Below the pieces are notes generated by a model. The model made no database searches. It saw only the letters and a list, made by a program, of their open reading frames with translations, and was not told the origin of the DNA. The position numbers and the translations under genes are program-made. Below are positions 34,733-43,605 of a stretch of 64,000 nucleotides of DNA, in pieces (positions within the stretch are counted from its first letter, which is position 1; each line of letters begins with the position of its first letter). The DNA lies in the NCBI GenBank assembly GCA_048526005.1, contig DBFVEH010000004.1:10072-74071 (forward strand), in the 5' to 3' direction. The stretch comes from QALR01 sp900552255 (GTDB lineage Bacteria > Bacillota > Clostridia > Oscillospirales > CAG-272).

Positions 34733-35608
34733 ATGCGCAAAACGATCAAAGAATATGTGAGACTCATGAGGATCCGGCATTGGATCAAAAATTTTCTTCT
34801 GTTTCTCCCTGCTTTTTTCGCGGGGCGCCTCTTTGAACCCGCGATTTTTTCCGTGCTGGTTCCCGGATTTTTCGCGATGTCGCTCTATTCCTCTGCCGTA
34901 TATGTCTTCAACGATCTCTGCGATGCACCCAAAGACCGGCAAAACGAAATAAAGCGCGAAAGGCCGATCGCCAAAGGCACGATTTCCGGACGCGCCGCCG
35001 TCATTTTGATCGCGGTGCTGGTGATTCTCGCTTCCCCTCTCAATTTGACCGCCTGCGGGCCTTCCCTTCCTGCACTTTTGCCGCTTCTCTTTCTCATCCT
35101 AAATATCGGATACAGTGCCGGATTTAAAAATGTTCCCATTCTCGATCTCGTCATTTTGGTTTCGGGATATATCATCCGTATTTTTTACGGTTCGCTTATC
35201 ACCGGCATCGCCGTCTCCGGCTGGTTTTTCATGACGATTGTGGCGCTGTCCTTTTTTCTCGCGTTCGGAAAACGCAGAAATGAGAAGCGCAGTCCGGACA
35301 GCGAAAGCCGTCCGGTGCTCGCCCGGTACACCGAAGGATTTTTGACCGCGGGAATTTACCTTTTCCTCGCGCTGTTCATCGCTTTCTACGCGCTTTGGAG
35401 CATGCGCGGCGAGACCGCGATCACACCTGCCGCATTTACCGTGCCGCTTGTCATCGTGATCGTCCTGCGCTACTGCCATAACATCGAAAAGGGCGGAGGA
35501 GGCGATCCTGTCGGCGTGATCTTCTCCGATATCGTGCTTTGGATCCTCGGCGCCGGCTATCTCGGCTTTATGACCTATCTCATCTATTTAGGCGGTGCTC
35601 CCTCATGA
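34733..35608 (+). CDS. UbiA-family polyprenyl transferase (DPPR-synthase-like)
   Basis: 291 aa with about nine membrane helices. First metal motif N60-D-xx-D64-xxx-D68-R-x-N71 (VFNDLCDAPKDRQNEIKRERPIAKG); the second Asp region is at PILDLVILVSGYIIRIFYG. The pattern KRERPIAKGTIS and the small size place it with phosphoribosyl:polyprenyl-phosphate transferases rather than quinone enzymes. TTTGGAGGAACAGCCTGT lies upstream, with ATG 34733 as start. Overlaps the HAD gene by 4 nt. Substrate inferred. Confidence 0.88.
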   Translation: MRKTIKEYVRLMRIRHWIKNFLLFLPAFFAGRLFEPAIFSVLVPGFFAMSLYSSAVYVFNDLCDAPKDRQNEIKRERPIAKGTISGRAAVILIAVLVILASPLNLTACGPSLPALLPLLFLILNIGYSAGFKNVPILDLVILVSGYIIRIFYGSLITGIAVSGWFFMTIVALSFFLAFGKRRNEKRSPDSESRPVLARYTEGFLTAGIYLFLALFIAFYALWSMRGETAITPAAFTVPLVIVIVLRYCHNIEKGGGGDPVGVIFSDIVLWILGAGYLGFMTYLIYLGGAPS

Positions 35609-36189
35609 ACGTATATGATTTTGACAAAACCATCTATCGGGGAGACAGCACAAAGGATTTTTATCTCTTTCTTCTGCGGCGGCATCCGGGACTTATCCGT
35701 TATTTTCCGAAGCAGATCATAGGACTCTCTCGCTATCTCGCCGGAAAATGCACCAAAACCGAATGGAAAGAGACCTTTTTCTCCTTTTTGACCGGCATTC
35801 CCGACTGCGAACGCGAGGTCGCGCAATTTTGGGACAGGAAAGAGCGCAAAATCGCCGCTTGGTACCGGAAACAAAAGCACTCCGACGATGCCGTCATCTC
35901 CGCTTCGCCGGAATTTCTTCTCGCGGAAATCTGCCGCAGACTTGAAATCCTCCCGCCGGTCGCATCGGTCGTGGATCCCAAAACCGGCAGATTCACCGGA
36001 GAAAACTGCCGAGGAAAAGAAAAAGTGCGACGATTTTATGAACGCTTTCCAAACGGAAGGATCGCCGGATTTTGGTCGGATTCCCTGTCCGACCTGCCGA
36101 TGGCGGCACTCGCCGCACGCGCATATCTTGTCAAAAAAAATAAAATCACACCGTGGAAGCTGCCACCGGAGGACAAAGCATATGATTGA
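35605..36189 (+). CDS. HAD-IB family phosphatase (phosphoserine-phosphatase-like)
   Basis: 194 aa from ATG 35605, within the UbiA stop (ATGA). N-terminal nucleophile motif VYDFDKTIYRGDS (Asp5, Asp7), motif II ISASPEFL, motif III Lys in CRGKEKVRRF, and the acidic motif SDSLSDLPM. The order and spacing match HAD-IB hydrolases. Being translationally coupled to a polyprenyl phosphoribosyl transferase, it may remove the 5-phosphate of the lipid-linked product. That role is inference. Confidence 0.9.
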   Translation: MNVYDFDKTIYRGDSTKDFYLFLLRRHPGLIRYFPKQIIGLSRYLAGKCTKTEWKETFFSFLTGIPDCEREVAQFWDRKERKIAAWYRKQKHSDDAVISASPEFLLAEICRRLEILPPVASVVDPKTGRFTGENCRGKEKVRRFYERFPNGRIAGFWSDSLSDLPMAALAARAYLVKKNKITPWKLPPEDKAYD

Positions 36190-37657
36190 AGAAGCCCAAA
36201 AATCGGGCGTCATCGTTAGGGTCGCCTATGTATATTTAACGCTTCCCATTCTGATTTTTATCGTCGGATGGTTCCGGGCGTACCTTGCCATTCCCGCCAT
36301 TCTCATCGTGCTCGGCGCACTGTTTTCCGCGATGCGCCGTGCGCCGAGGCTTTGGATCCCCAAGCTCACGCGCGGCAATGCGCTGACCGTCGGTATTATT
36401 TTCGCCGCCGCACTTGTCTGGCTCTACTTTTCCGGAATCGGCGGATATGCCTATCAAAACTATGATTTCGGATGGCGGAACGGCATATTCAAGACGCTGG
36501 TCGAGAACAGATGGCCGGTTATCCTCGAGCAAGCAGAGCCTTATTTCGATTCGCCGGCCGCGTTTGTCTATTATTTTGCCTTTTGGCTGCCGGCGGCGCT
36601 GATCGGCAAGGTTTTCGGGCTTTCCGCAGGGATCCATTTCCAGTTCATTTGGGCGCTTATCGGGATCCTGCTCGTATTTTACTTCATCATGGCCGCAAGA
36701 GAACGGCTTTCTCTGATGCCGGTCTTTGTTTTCATTTTTTTCAGCGGGCTTGACGCGCTGGGCTCGTTCCTCCTGACAAATTCCGGCAGCTTCATTTGGT
36801 TTGGTACCGGACATATCGAAAACTGGGCGCCGGGTTTTCAGTATTCCTCGTTCACGACGCAGCTCTTTTGGGTATTCAATCAAGCGATTCCCGCATGGCT
36901 CATCACGCTCATGCTCTTTCATGAGAAGGATAACCGCTCCGTTGTGTTTCTCTATTCGCTGTCGCTGCTCTCCTGCACACTTCCGGCGGTCGGGATGCTC
37001 CCGCTGCTGTGCTACTTCATCATTACCAATCTCCTGCGGGACTACGACAGAGAAAAATCTTTCGGGAAAAATCTGAAAAATATGCTTTGGGGGCTTTTCA
37101 CTTTCACCAATATCGCCGGCGGCGGCCTTATTGGGATCACCTCGTTTTTATTCCTCAAAACAAACGCATCCGGGCAGAAGATCGGCACGATCTTTGGAAA
37201 AGGCTCTTTGGCGTCGTATTTGTTGTTTGTGTTCTTTGAATTTCTCATCTATTTCATCGTCATTTACCGTGCAAGACCCAAGGGCGGGCTTTATTGGGTG
37301 ACGCTCGCTTCCCTGTTGCTCATTCCCCTTATCCGAGTGGGCAGCAGCATCGATTTCGTCATGCGCGCCTCGATTCCCGCTCTTGTTTTGCTCTGCCTCA
37401 TGACAATAGATGCACTCGACCGATATAAAGCTGAGGCGGCAAAGCCGCGATATCTTTTGCTCATCGCCGTTGTCCTCATCGGCGCGCTCACGGCACAGCA
37501 TGAGCTCACCCGCTCTTTTCAGCGTACAGTCGGCGCCGGCTCCGACAAATCGAAAATTCTTTGCGAGCCGCTCGAGCTTGTCAGCGATCCGCTGCGAAAC
37601 AATTTTTTTGGGAATCCGGAAAATTCATTCTTCTTTCAGCATATTGCAAAAAAATAA
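36182..37657 (+). CDS. Large polytopic membrane protein (GT-C-like), third gene of the UbiA operon
   Basis: 491 aa from ATG 36182 (CCGGAGGACAAAGCAT upstream), overlapping the HAD stop by 8 nt. About 12-13 hydrophobic segments. The first periplasmic loop holds YQNYDFGWRNGIFKTLVENRWP, an acidic loop as in GT-C glycosyltransferases that use lipid-linked sugars. No defined family recognised. Context suggests transfer of the sugar made by the two upstream enzymes. The C-terminal 50 residues are soluble. Confidence 0.82.
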   Translation: MIEEAQKSGVIVRVAYVYLTLPILIFIVGWFRAYLAIPAILIVLGALFSAMRRAPRLWIPKLTRGNALTVGIIFAAALVWLYFSGIGGYAYQNYDFGWRNGIFKTLVENRWPVILEQAEPYFDSPAAFVYYFAFWLPAALIGKVFGLSAGIHFQFIWALIGILLVFYFIMAARERLSLMPVFVFIFFSGLDALGSFLLTNSGSFIWFGTGHIENWAPGFQYSSFTTQLFWVFNQAIPAWLITLMLFHEKDNRSVVFLYSLSLLSCTLPAVGMLPLLCYFIITNLLRDYDREKSFGKNLKNMLWGLFTFTNIAGGGLIGITSFLFLKTNASGQKIGTIFGKGSLASYLLFVFFEFLIYFIVIYRARPKGGLYWVTLASLLLIPLIRVGSSIDFVMRASIPALVLLCLMTIDALDRYKAEAAKPRYLLLIAVVLIGALTAQHELTRSFQRTVGAGSDKSKILCEPLELVSDPLRNNFFGNPENSFFFQHIAKK

Positions 37658-37659
37658 GC

Positions 37660-37702
37660 AAAAAAGGATGCTTGCGCCGTAAAAACCGGCGCAAGCATCC
37701 TT
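37660..37702 (-). terminator. Hairpin between the UbiA and MATE operons
   Basis: 16-bp GC-rich stem (AAGGATGCTTGCGCCG); T run on the minus-strand side only, so it mainly ends the MATE transcript. Confidence 0.75.
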
Positions 37703-37797
37703 AAAGCTTTTCGATTTTCCGACATCTGTCACCGGAAACTGAGCGCTCCCTGCGGCAGGAGCGCCTCCAAGTAGAAAAATAAAGGCACCGTCTCCGC

Positions 37798-39126
37798 TCA
37801 GTAGTGATACTTTTTCCGTTTGCCCGCCAAGAAAAGGGACGTCACGATCGCTGCCATAAGCTCCGCGGCAACAATGGAAATCCAAATGCCGTCGATCTCC
37901 CAAATCAGAGGGAAGATCAGCACGGCCGCAACCTGAAAGACAAGCGTGCGCAGAAACGAAATGAGCGCCGATACCAAGCCGTTGTTCAGAGCGGTGAAGA
38001 AGGAAGAACCGAAAACGGCAATTCCTGCAAACAGAAAAGAAAAGGAATAAATCACAAAGCCCCGCAAGGTCAAGGCCAAAAGGCCTTCATCATAGCCGAC
38101 AAAAACCACAGCCAGCGGTTTTGCCAAAAGCTCCGCCGCAAGCAGCATCACGACCGAAGCAATCCCGATCAGCGCAAGACTTTTTTTAAGCAGGCTTTTC
38201 AGCTCCTCATGGTTCCCGGCTCCGTAATGATATCCGATGACAGGAGCCGTACCGACGGAATACCCGATAAAAGCGGCAAGAAAAACCATATTGACATACA
38301 TCAGCACGCCGTATGCCGCGACGCCGTCCTCACCTGCATATTTCATCAGCTGAACATTGTAAAGCATGCTGACAACGGACATGGAGATATTGGACATCAG
38401 CTCCGAGGAACCGTTGGTGCAGGTTTTCAGCAAGGCCTTGTCGTCATATTTTGCTCTTCCAAGCCGCAAAAGCCCCGAATTCGGACGGCCAAAATAGATC
38501 AGCGGAACAAGACCGCCGACGCATTGGCTGATCGCAGTCGCCGCGGCCGCTCCGGAAAGTCCCAGCGGGAACACCGCCACCAAGAGCGCATCGAGCACAA
38601 TGTTGGTGACACCCGCCGCGACTGTAACGGCAAGACCAAGCTGCGGTTTTTCCGCCGTTACAAAAAAGCTCTGAAATTCATATTGCAGAATATAAGCCGG
38701 CAGCGCCAGCAAAATGATCCTGCCGTATGTGACACAGTCATCGAGCATGGTGTCCTTCGCGCCGAGCAGCGCGGCAACCGGACGGATAAAAACGAGCCCC
38801 AGAGCGGCAATCACAATCCCGCAGGCCGCAGACACATATACGATCAAAGAAAATAACCGGTTAGCCTTTTCACGGTCTCCCTCTCCCATGGTTTTGGCAA
38901 TGAGCGCGCTTCCGCCCGTGCCGAACATAAAGCCGACCGAACCGAGAATCATCAGAAACGGCATAATGAAATTGACGGCGGCAAAGGGCGTTTTTCCCAC
39001 GAAATTGGACACGAAAAATCCGTCCACAACGCCATAAATGGAGGTAAAAATCATCATCACGACGGATGGCAGCGTAAACCGCAGCAGTTTTTTATAGGTA
39101 AAATGATTGGATAATTGAATGCTCAT
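37798..39126 (-). CDS. MATE-family efflux transporter
   Basis: 442 aa, 12 hydrophobic segments. Pattern of the bacterial NorM/DinF-like MATE group: SVVMMIFTSIYGVVDGFFVS, GTGGSALIAKTMGEGD near helix 2-3, and the repeat-half counterpart GYSVGTAPVIGYHYGAGNHEEL. ATG 39126 follows AGGAGAGGAAT and overlaps the kinase-like stop. Last gene of a MarR-controlled operon, so drug or metabolite export induced by a small aromatic ligand is plausible. Confidence 0.94.
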   Translation of the reverse strand: MSIQLSNHFTYKKLLRFTLPSVVMMIFTSIYGVVDGFFVSNFVGKTPFAAVNFIMPFLMILGSVGFMFGTGGSALIAKTMGEGDREKANRLFSLIVYVSAACGIVIAALGLVFIRPVAALLGAKDTMLDDCVTYGRIILLALPAYILQYEFQSFFVTAEKPQLGLAVTVAAGVTNIVLDALLVAVFPLGLSGAAAATAISQCVGGLVPLIYFGRPNSGLLRLGRAKYDDKALLKTCTNGSSELMSNISMSVVSMLYNVQLMKYAGEDGVAAYGVLMYVNMVFLAAFIGYSVGTAPVIGYHYGAGNHEELKSLLKKSLALIGIASVVMLLAAELLAKPLAVVFVGYDEGLLALTLRGFVIYSFSFLFAGIAVFGSSFFTALNNGLVSALISFLRTLVFQVAAVLIFPLIWEIDGIWISIVAAELMAAIVTSLFLAGKRKKYHY

Positions 39127-39740
39127 ATTCCTCTCCTGAACCAACATAGCGCAAAATCGCCGACAGCAGGCGCCAGCTCCTTGATGCGCCAATCGGTCGT
39201 ATTGACCGTAAGCTGATAGGTGCTGCGCTCTCCCCATTTGCCGCCGGCAAGCATTTCGCGCGTACTCGCCCGATTTTTATCGATGCGGCGGATATTCTGC
39301 TCGAGCTCCCGACGGGAAAGCTTCTCGCCGGCACCGGCGCGCTCCATACAGCGCCGGATTTTAGCCTCCATATCTGCGCAAATAAAGATATGAAAAGGAT
39401 TTTCCCGCCGCAGGATCACGTCCGCATTACGGCCGACGATCACACAATCGTTCCCCACCCCCGCAATACCCTCGATCACACGTTTTTGCTCCAAAAGCAG
39501 CGCAGTCTGCACCGATTGTACAGCAGCACCGGAAAAGGATCGGCAAAACGTCAGCGGGACCCTGCGCCAGGCATGCTCCTCAAGCGCCTTTTCTACATAT
39601 CCCTTATCCAAGCCCTGTCCTTTGGCAATGGATTCGATGATTTCCCTGTCGTAATAATCAAAGCCAAGCTCATCGGCGAGACGCTTGCCGAGTTCTCGGC
39701 CTCCGCTTCCAAATTCACGGCTGATGGTAATGATCCTCAT
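39123..39740 (-). CDS. Cytidylate kinase-like family protein
   Basis: 205 aa. ISREFGSGGRELGKRLA is the P-loop-like start of this family; later GRNADVILR and a lid with RRIDKNRASTREMLAGGKWGE. Relatives often stand next to MATE and MarR genes in Clostridia; the true substrate is not known. Overlaps the marR stop by 4 nt and the MATE start by 4 nt. Confidence 0.9.
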   Translation of the reverse strand: MRIITISREFGSGGRELGKRLADELGFDYYDREIIESIAKGQGLDKGYVEKALEEHAWRRVPLTFCRSFSGAAVQSVQTALLLEQKRVIEGIAGVGNDCVIVGRNADVILRRENPFHIFICADMEAKIRRCMERAGAGEKLSRRELEQNIRRIDKNRASTREMLAGGKWGERSTYQLTVNTTDWRIKELAPAVGDFALCWFRRGI

Positions 39741-40180
39741 TGTGACAGCTCCTTTACTTTTTCTTTGAAATCCAAAAGATATTTCCGCGTCAGCTCAACA
39801 TAAAGCGTCCGCTCCCTCTCCGTCCACGAATCGAAAATCGCGTTTTCGATTTCTATCACCCGAAGAACGGTGCCCTTCACCAATGTCTTGCCCTTATCGG
39901 TCAGGCACACCTGTTTCTTTTTTCCGCCGACAGCTTCCAGATAAATCACATCCTCATTTTCCAGCTTCCGCAGCGCCGAATTAAGCGTTTGCTTGCTGAT
40001 GCCGGATAAGCGGATGATATCGTTCACAAGACAGCTCTCACCGTGATTGCAAACGGTGTAAAGAACCAGCATGGTGCTGTCCGACAAGCCGAGCTTTAAG
40101 GCGGCTTCGTGATAAGCCTCGTCAATTTCGGTCGTCAGATAATTGATGTGTTTCATTTCTTCAGATAAATAAGTATCCAT
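39737..40180 (-). CDS. MarR-family transcriptional regulator
   Basis: 147 aa from ATG 40180 (GGGAGCCTAT upstream). Winged helix with CLVNDIIRLSGISKQTLNSALRKLENEDVIYLEAVGGKKKQVCLTDKG. First gene of the marR, kinase-like, MATE operon, with both downstream junctions overlapping by 4 nt. Its promoter contains a perfect palindrome, so it most likely represses its own operon. Confidence 0.92.
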   Translation of the reverse strand: MDTYLSEEMKHINYLTTEIDEAYHEAALKLGLSDSTMLVLYTVCNHGESCLVNDIIRLSGISKQTLNSALRKLENEDVIYLEAVGGKKKQVCLTDKGKTLVKGTVLRVIEIENAIFDSWTERERTLYVELTRKYLLDFKEKVKELSQ

Positions 40181-40193
40181 ATAGGCTCCCGTC

Positions 40194-40242
40194 AGTACGA
40201 AATCATACCAAGCATTATAGTACGATTTCGTACTATTGTCAA
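40194..40242 (-). promoter_or_regulatory. marR operon promoter with embedded operator
   Basis: Minus strand TTGACA (40242-40237), 17 nt, TATAAT (40219-40214), a full consensus. The spacer holds the palindrome AGTACGATTTCGTACT (40219-40234). A second, imperfect copy lies at 40194-40209, downstream of the -10. Confidence 0.85.
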
Positions 40243-40643
40243 TAGGTTCCCGCAAAAAACGGCAGGGATTTGCAAAGAATATCGTTTTCCTCTGCCGTAA
40301 TATGAAGGCAGAGCATAAAGAAGCGGTGCTTATAAATCAACTGCTGCGTTCAGGCACTTCCATTGGCGCAAACATTTACGAAGCGCAATATGCACAAGGT
40401 ACAAAAGACTTTATATCTAAACTTGAAATCGCTCAAAAGGAATGTTATGAAACAGAATATTGGCTTGATCTTTTGTTTGAAACCGAGTGCGTTGAAGAAG
40501 AAGTTTACAGGTCAATTCAAAATGATTGCGGCGCGATACGCAGAATGTTAATTGCGTCTTTGAACACATCAAATCAAAACAAGAATAGGGGTATGGGCTT
40601 TGCTCGATGCCTTTGTAATACAAAGGCGAAACTTACGCGATAA
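40236..40643 (+). pseudogene. 5'-truncated four-helix-bundle (23S rRNA intervening-sequence protein) gene
   Basis: The core LLRSGTSIGANIYEAQYAQGT, then EIAQKECYETEYWLDLL, is diagnostic of the four-helix S23/IVP family. The N-terminal residues of the first helix are missing: the frame starts only with a TTG inside the marR promoter and has no ribosome site. The 3' end also reads through into unrelated residues. Read as a broken gene in an AT-rich accessory patch. Confidence 0.65.
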
Positions 40644-40681
40644 AACGGAACGATAAATCTATATTTGCGGAGGGCGAAAAC

Positions 40682-41111
40682 ATAAAAATTCATATCATTG
40701 GAGGCCCCGGCAGCGGAAAATCTTTTCTTGCTGATAATCTTTCAAAACAATTTGACACACCACATTATGATTTGGACGATTTACAATGGGATAATGTCGC
40801 AAATGATTATGGGACAAAAAGGAATCCACAGGAAAGGGACGTTCTCCTCAATCAGATTTTGCAAAAAGATGATTGGATTATTGAAGGTGTTTATTTCGCA
40901 TGGTGTAAACAATGCTTTGAAGATGCTGATAAAATTTATGTACTGGATGTTCCTCGGTATCAATGCAGATATCGAATTGTACTCAGATTCATCAAAAAAA
41001 AGTTTGGAGTCTTTGATTGATTTACTCAAATGGACAGATAAATTCCAGAAAGTGAATTTGCCTAAAATAAGAAATCTTTTAGCACCCTATTCCTGCAAGG
41101 TGATTGAATGA
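40682..41111 (+). pseudogene. Broken P-loop kinase (topology-modulation/FlaR-like) gene
   Basis: The first part reads IKIHIIGGPGSGKSFLADNL, with a Walker A motif, then DDLQWDN and DDWIIEGVYFAW, all typical of this family. GGAGGGCGAAAAC stands correctly before codon 40682, but that codon is ATA instead of ATG. The frame breaks at a run of eight A (40993-41000); the C-terminal part ESLIDLLKWTDKFQKVNL continues in the +1 frame to 41111, and several residues before it appear lost. Two independent lesions argue for a dead gene rather than a sequencing error. Confidence 0.7.
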
Positions 41112-41142
41112 TATAACTTCCAATCTATCAAACAAAATAAAA

Positions 41143-41181
41143 CAACCCCGGCAGACTTATCAAAAATCTGTCGGGGGTTAC
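41143..41181 (+). terminator. Terminator-like hairpin after the kinase pseudogene
   Basis: AACCCCGGCAGA with TCTGTCGGGGGTT. Weak T content afterwards. Confidence 0.5.
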
Positions 41182-41343
41182 TATTTGTTTACCGCGGAGC
41201 AACCGCGCCTTGGCGGACAATGCAATTTTTAAACATCCTTATGGGAAGCTGACTTTTCCCATGCCGTTTTTTACCATATATAAAGTCAAGATTGCCGACG
41301 CCGCCATAATAATCCGAGCCGGCAGTCCACGGCCTTTACAAGC

Positions 41344-41961
41344 TCAGACAGTCTTTTTTGCTATGACGAGCAGTCCCCTGTCCCCGGTGGTTTCCTCTTT
41401 ATAATTTTCAACGGAGGACAGGACGGAAAAGCCGCAAGCAGCCAATAGCGCATGCACCTCTTCGACATCCAAGGCACTGTGATAAAAGCGTTCGCCAAAC
41501 ATCTCGCCGACGATGGAGCCGTCTTTGTCCCCATGCGTAAACAGAAAATATCCGCCGATATTCATGAGCGACGAAACGACCGCATAGATCTCCTTTTGTC
41601 TATCATGGGAAACGTGCCACAAGGAATCAAAGGCGATCACGGCGTCGTATTTTTCCGGCGGATGAAAGTCCAGCAAATCTCTCACGAGAAAAGAGGCCGA
41701 CTTCAATCCGAGCCGTCTTGCCTTTTCTATCATCCTCTCGGAAATATCGATTCCGGTAACCGCAAAGCCCTTTTCCACCAAATACGCGGAAATCGGATAG
41801 CCCGTGCCGCAGCCGGCATCCAACACTTTGGAGCCTGGTCTCAGCAGCTCCGAAAATTCGGCCACACAGCGATTTATCTTTGTGTTCTTGCGGAAATCGC
41901 ACCACTGCTCACAAATTTTATCGTATGAATCTCTGATATCGTTCATTTCAGAATCGGTCAT
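41344..41961 (-). CDS. Class I SAM-dependent methyltransferase
   Basis: 205 aa. SAM-binding motif I VLDAGCGTGYP (about residues 46-56), Asp of motif II in VTGIDISERMIEKAR, motif IV YDAVIAFDSLWHV. Resembles small-molecule methyltransferases of the UbiE/Methyltransf_25 type. GAATAGGAGTAAACC precedes the ATG. Substrate unknown. Confidence 0.88.
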   Translation of the reverse strand: MTDSEMNDIRDSYDKICEQWCDFRKNTKINRCVAEFSELLRPGSKVLDAGCGTGYPISAYLVEKGFAVTGIDISERMIEKARRLGLKSASFLVRDLLDFHPPEKYDAVIAFDSLWHVSHDRQKEIYAVVSSLMNIGGYFLFTHGDKDGSIVGEMFGERFYHSALDVEEVHALLAACGFSVLSSVENYKEETTGDRGLLVIAKKTV

Positions 41962-42008
41962 GGTTTACTCCTATTCGGCATATTCTCTGATACCGAGGCC
42001 GTCGTTGC

Positions 42009-42732
42009 CTATCGGTCCTCATACTGCATCGGAACATACGGAAGAATGCCCCAAGTTATCTCATCGGCATAATGGACCTCCGTATGTATCATAGAGCGAT
42101 AATCCGCTGACGTTGCCTGAATACATGGAAATTCTGCACATTCTCTGCACGCCGACAATTCTTTTTTGGATGCACAGTCTTTCGCGTTACATGGATCAGC
42201 TCTACAATAGCAATTGTCACTGAAGCAGCCGCCGCAGCGCATGCTCCAATCTGTTTGGCCCCACATTTTAATCAATTGTGTTTCCATAACAGTCCGCAGC
42301 TCTTCGCTTGTATGAATATAATGGACGCACAAATCACAACGCTGACCACATCTGGAATATAATGCGTTTTCCTTTGGAAAGGGTTTACGATTAGGCTTCT
42401 TTTTGATTTGTATGAGCTTTTTGACCTCTTCCAGCTGTTCTAAAGAGTTTACATTCATAAACATCCATTTTCCATCATGGTATGTTTTTGAATGATCATA
42501 GCAGTCACATACATATTTAGGAAACTCGTTTTTCTGAATTTCAAAATATTCCCGCTCTTTTTTGCCAAAAATAATTAAAAAAGTAAATTTATCATCATGA
42601 TTAAATTGTAACAATCGTCTTTTGGCCTTGTTTGAATTTTAATTCATCTTTACCATCTCCGATTTCATCCAAACGGTATTTGCCACGCATAAATACCATC
42701 GTTTCATGGCTGATCTGTTCAAGCAGCGTCAT
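42009..42732 (-). pseudogene. Frameshifted DUF3788-like / DUF3795-like cysteine-rich protein gene
   Basis: The start is an ATG at 42732 (GGAAGATATTTT upstream) encoding MTLLEQISHETMVFMRGKYR and on to QKTIVTI, where a stop appears at 42601. The rest of the protein (QFNHDDKFTFLIIFGKKE onward) continues in another frame from about 42610 to 42009. The first half has the DUF3788 pattern (YHDGKWMFMNV, then LIQIKKKPNRK). The second half is a cysteine-rich DUF3795-like region (CGQRCDLC, MRCGGCFSDNCYC, CAEFPC). A single base change would restore one 240-aa protein. Confidence 0.65.
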
Positions 42733-42777
42733 AAAATATCTTCCATACTTTCTGATTATACCACATCCGTTTTCTAA

Positions 42778-42792
42778 TCATTCCCACTCGAC
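42778..42792. repeat. Left 15-bp direct repeat (att-like, copy of the guaA end)
   Basis: TCATTCCCACTCGAC, identical to 43606-43620, which is the last five codons of guaA. Confidence 0.75.
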
Positions 42793-42884
42793 AAAGCCTC
42801 ATCAATTTGCTTAGAAATTGCTCTTTATCATCCTGCCAATGCAAAGCTTAAACTTTTGCTTCCGTTATACGAACCAAAAATTGG

Positions 42885-43592
42885 TTATTTCAATTTAATA
42901 TAAATTCCAACAAAGCAAGCGTACGGCTTGATGATTGTTTCAAAATACTGTTTATCGCCGCCGGCATATCGATGGTTCGTAGCAAACCACTCGTTCCAAG
43001 CATCGCTAAAACAATCCATTTCCCACACTTCTACTGTGCCGATTCTATCATTGCCCCCAATTATTTCTTCCCACTGACTTGTACTTTTCAGCATATAGGC
43101 TTCCTCGCCAAGCCACTCGGAGAGAAGTTCTTCCGAACGACCTTTATATTCATTTTTTATCCCCGGAATGCCAATCAATACCTCAGCTTTGTTTTTAAGA
43201 AACGGTAAAATCTTATTTTCAAAGAATCCGGATTTACCCGCAAAATAATGATAGGCGTCTACGCTGACCAATGCATCAAATTGATTTTTTGCAAAACTTA
43301 ATCCATTTGCATCCTCACAAGTGGCGATAACTTGCCCGCCAACACCCCAATTTTCAAAGCGTTTTGTATTGTCTTCTGCACGGATCCAAAGGTCATTCGC
43401 ATAAACTCTTGCTCCTGTTTCTTTGGCAATGATAAGGCTCGTCAATCCCGTTCCGCATCCTAAATCAAGAACTTCATTTTTTCCTGTAAGATGTAAAGGG
43501 TGCTTGGTGAACAGCTCTTCTAAAATTCTTGCACTGTTGGGTCCCATCAATGTTTCCGTTGAAAAATACATTGAATAATCATTCATGTTCAT
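42885..43592 (-). CDS. Class I SAM-dependent methyltransferase (insert cargo)
   Basis: 235 aa. Motif I VLDLGCGTGLTSLII, motif II Asp in VYANDLW, motif IV QFDALVSVDAYHYFAG. The N-terminal NDYSMYFSTETLMGPNSARILEEL fits the cyclopropane-synthase/UbiE-like small-molecule methyltransferase group. It begins 13 nt after the guaA stop codon and so can be expressed by readthrough from guaA. Clearly more AT-rich than guaA. Confidence 0.88.
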   Translation of the reverse strand: MNMNDYSMYFSTETLMGPNSARILEELFTKHPLHLTGKNEVLDLGCGTGLTSLIIAKETGARVYANDLWIRAEDNTKRFENWGVGGQVIATCEDANGLSFAKNQFDALVSVDAYHYFAGKSGFFENKILPFLKNKAEVLIGIPGIKNEYKGRSEELLSEWLGEEAYMLKSTSQWEEIIGGNDRIGTVEVWEMDCFSDAWNEWFATNHRYAGGDKQYFETIIKPYACFVGIYIKLK

Positions 43593-43605
43593 ACATTCAC
43601 ATCCG

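Noticed and set aside
40985..41010. Programmed frameshift at the A8 run
   Set aside because: The needed shift is +1, not the -1 expected at A-AAA-AAG, residues are also missing, and the start codon is already destroyed.
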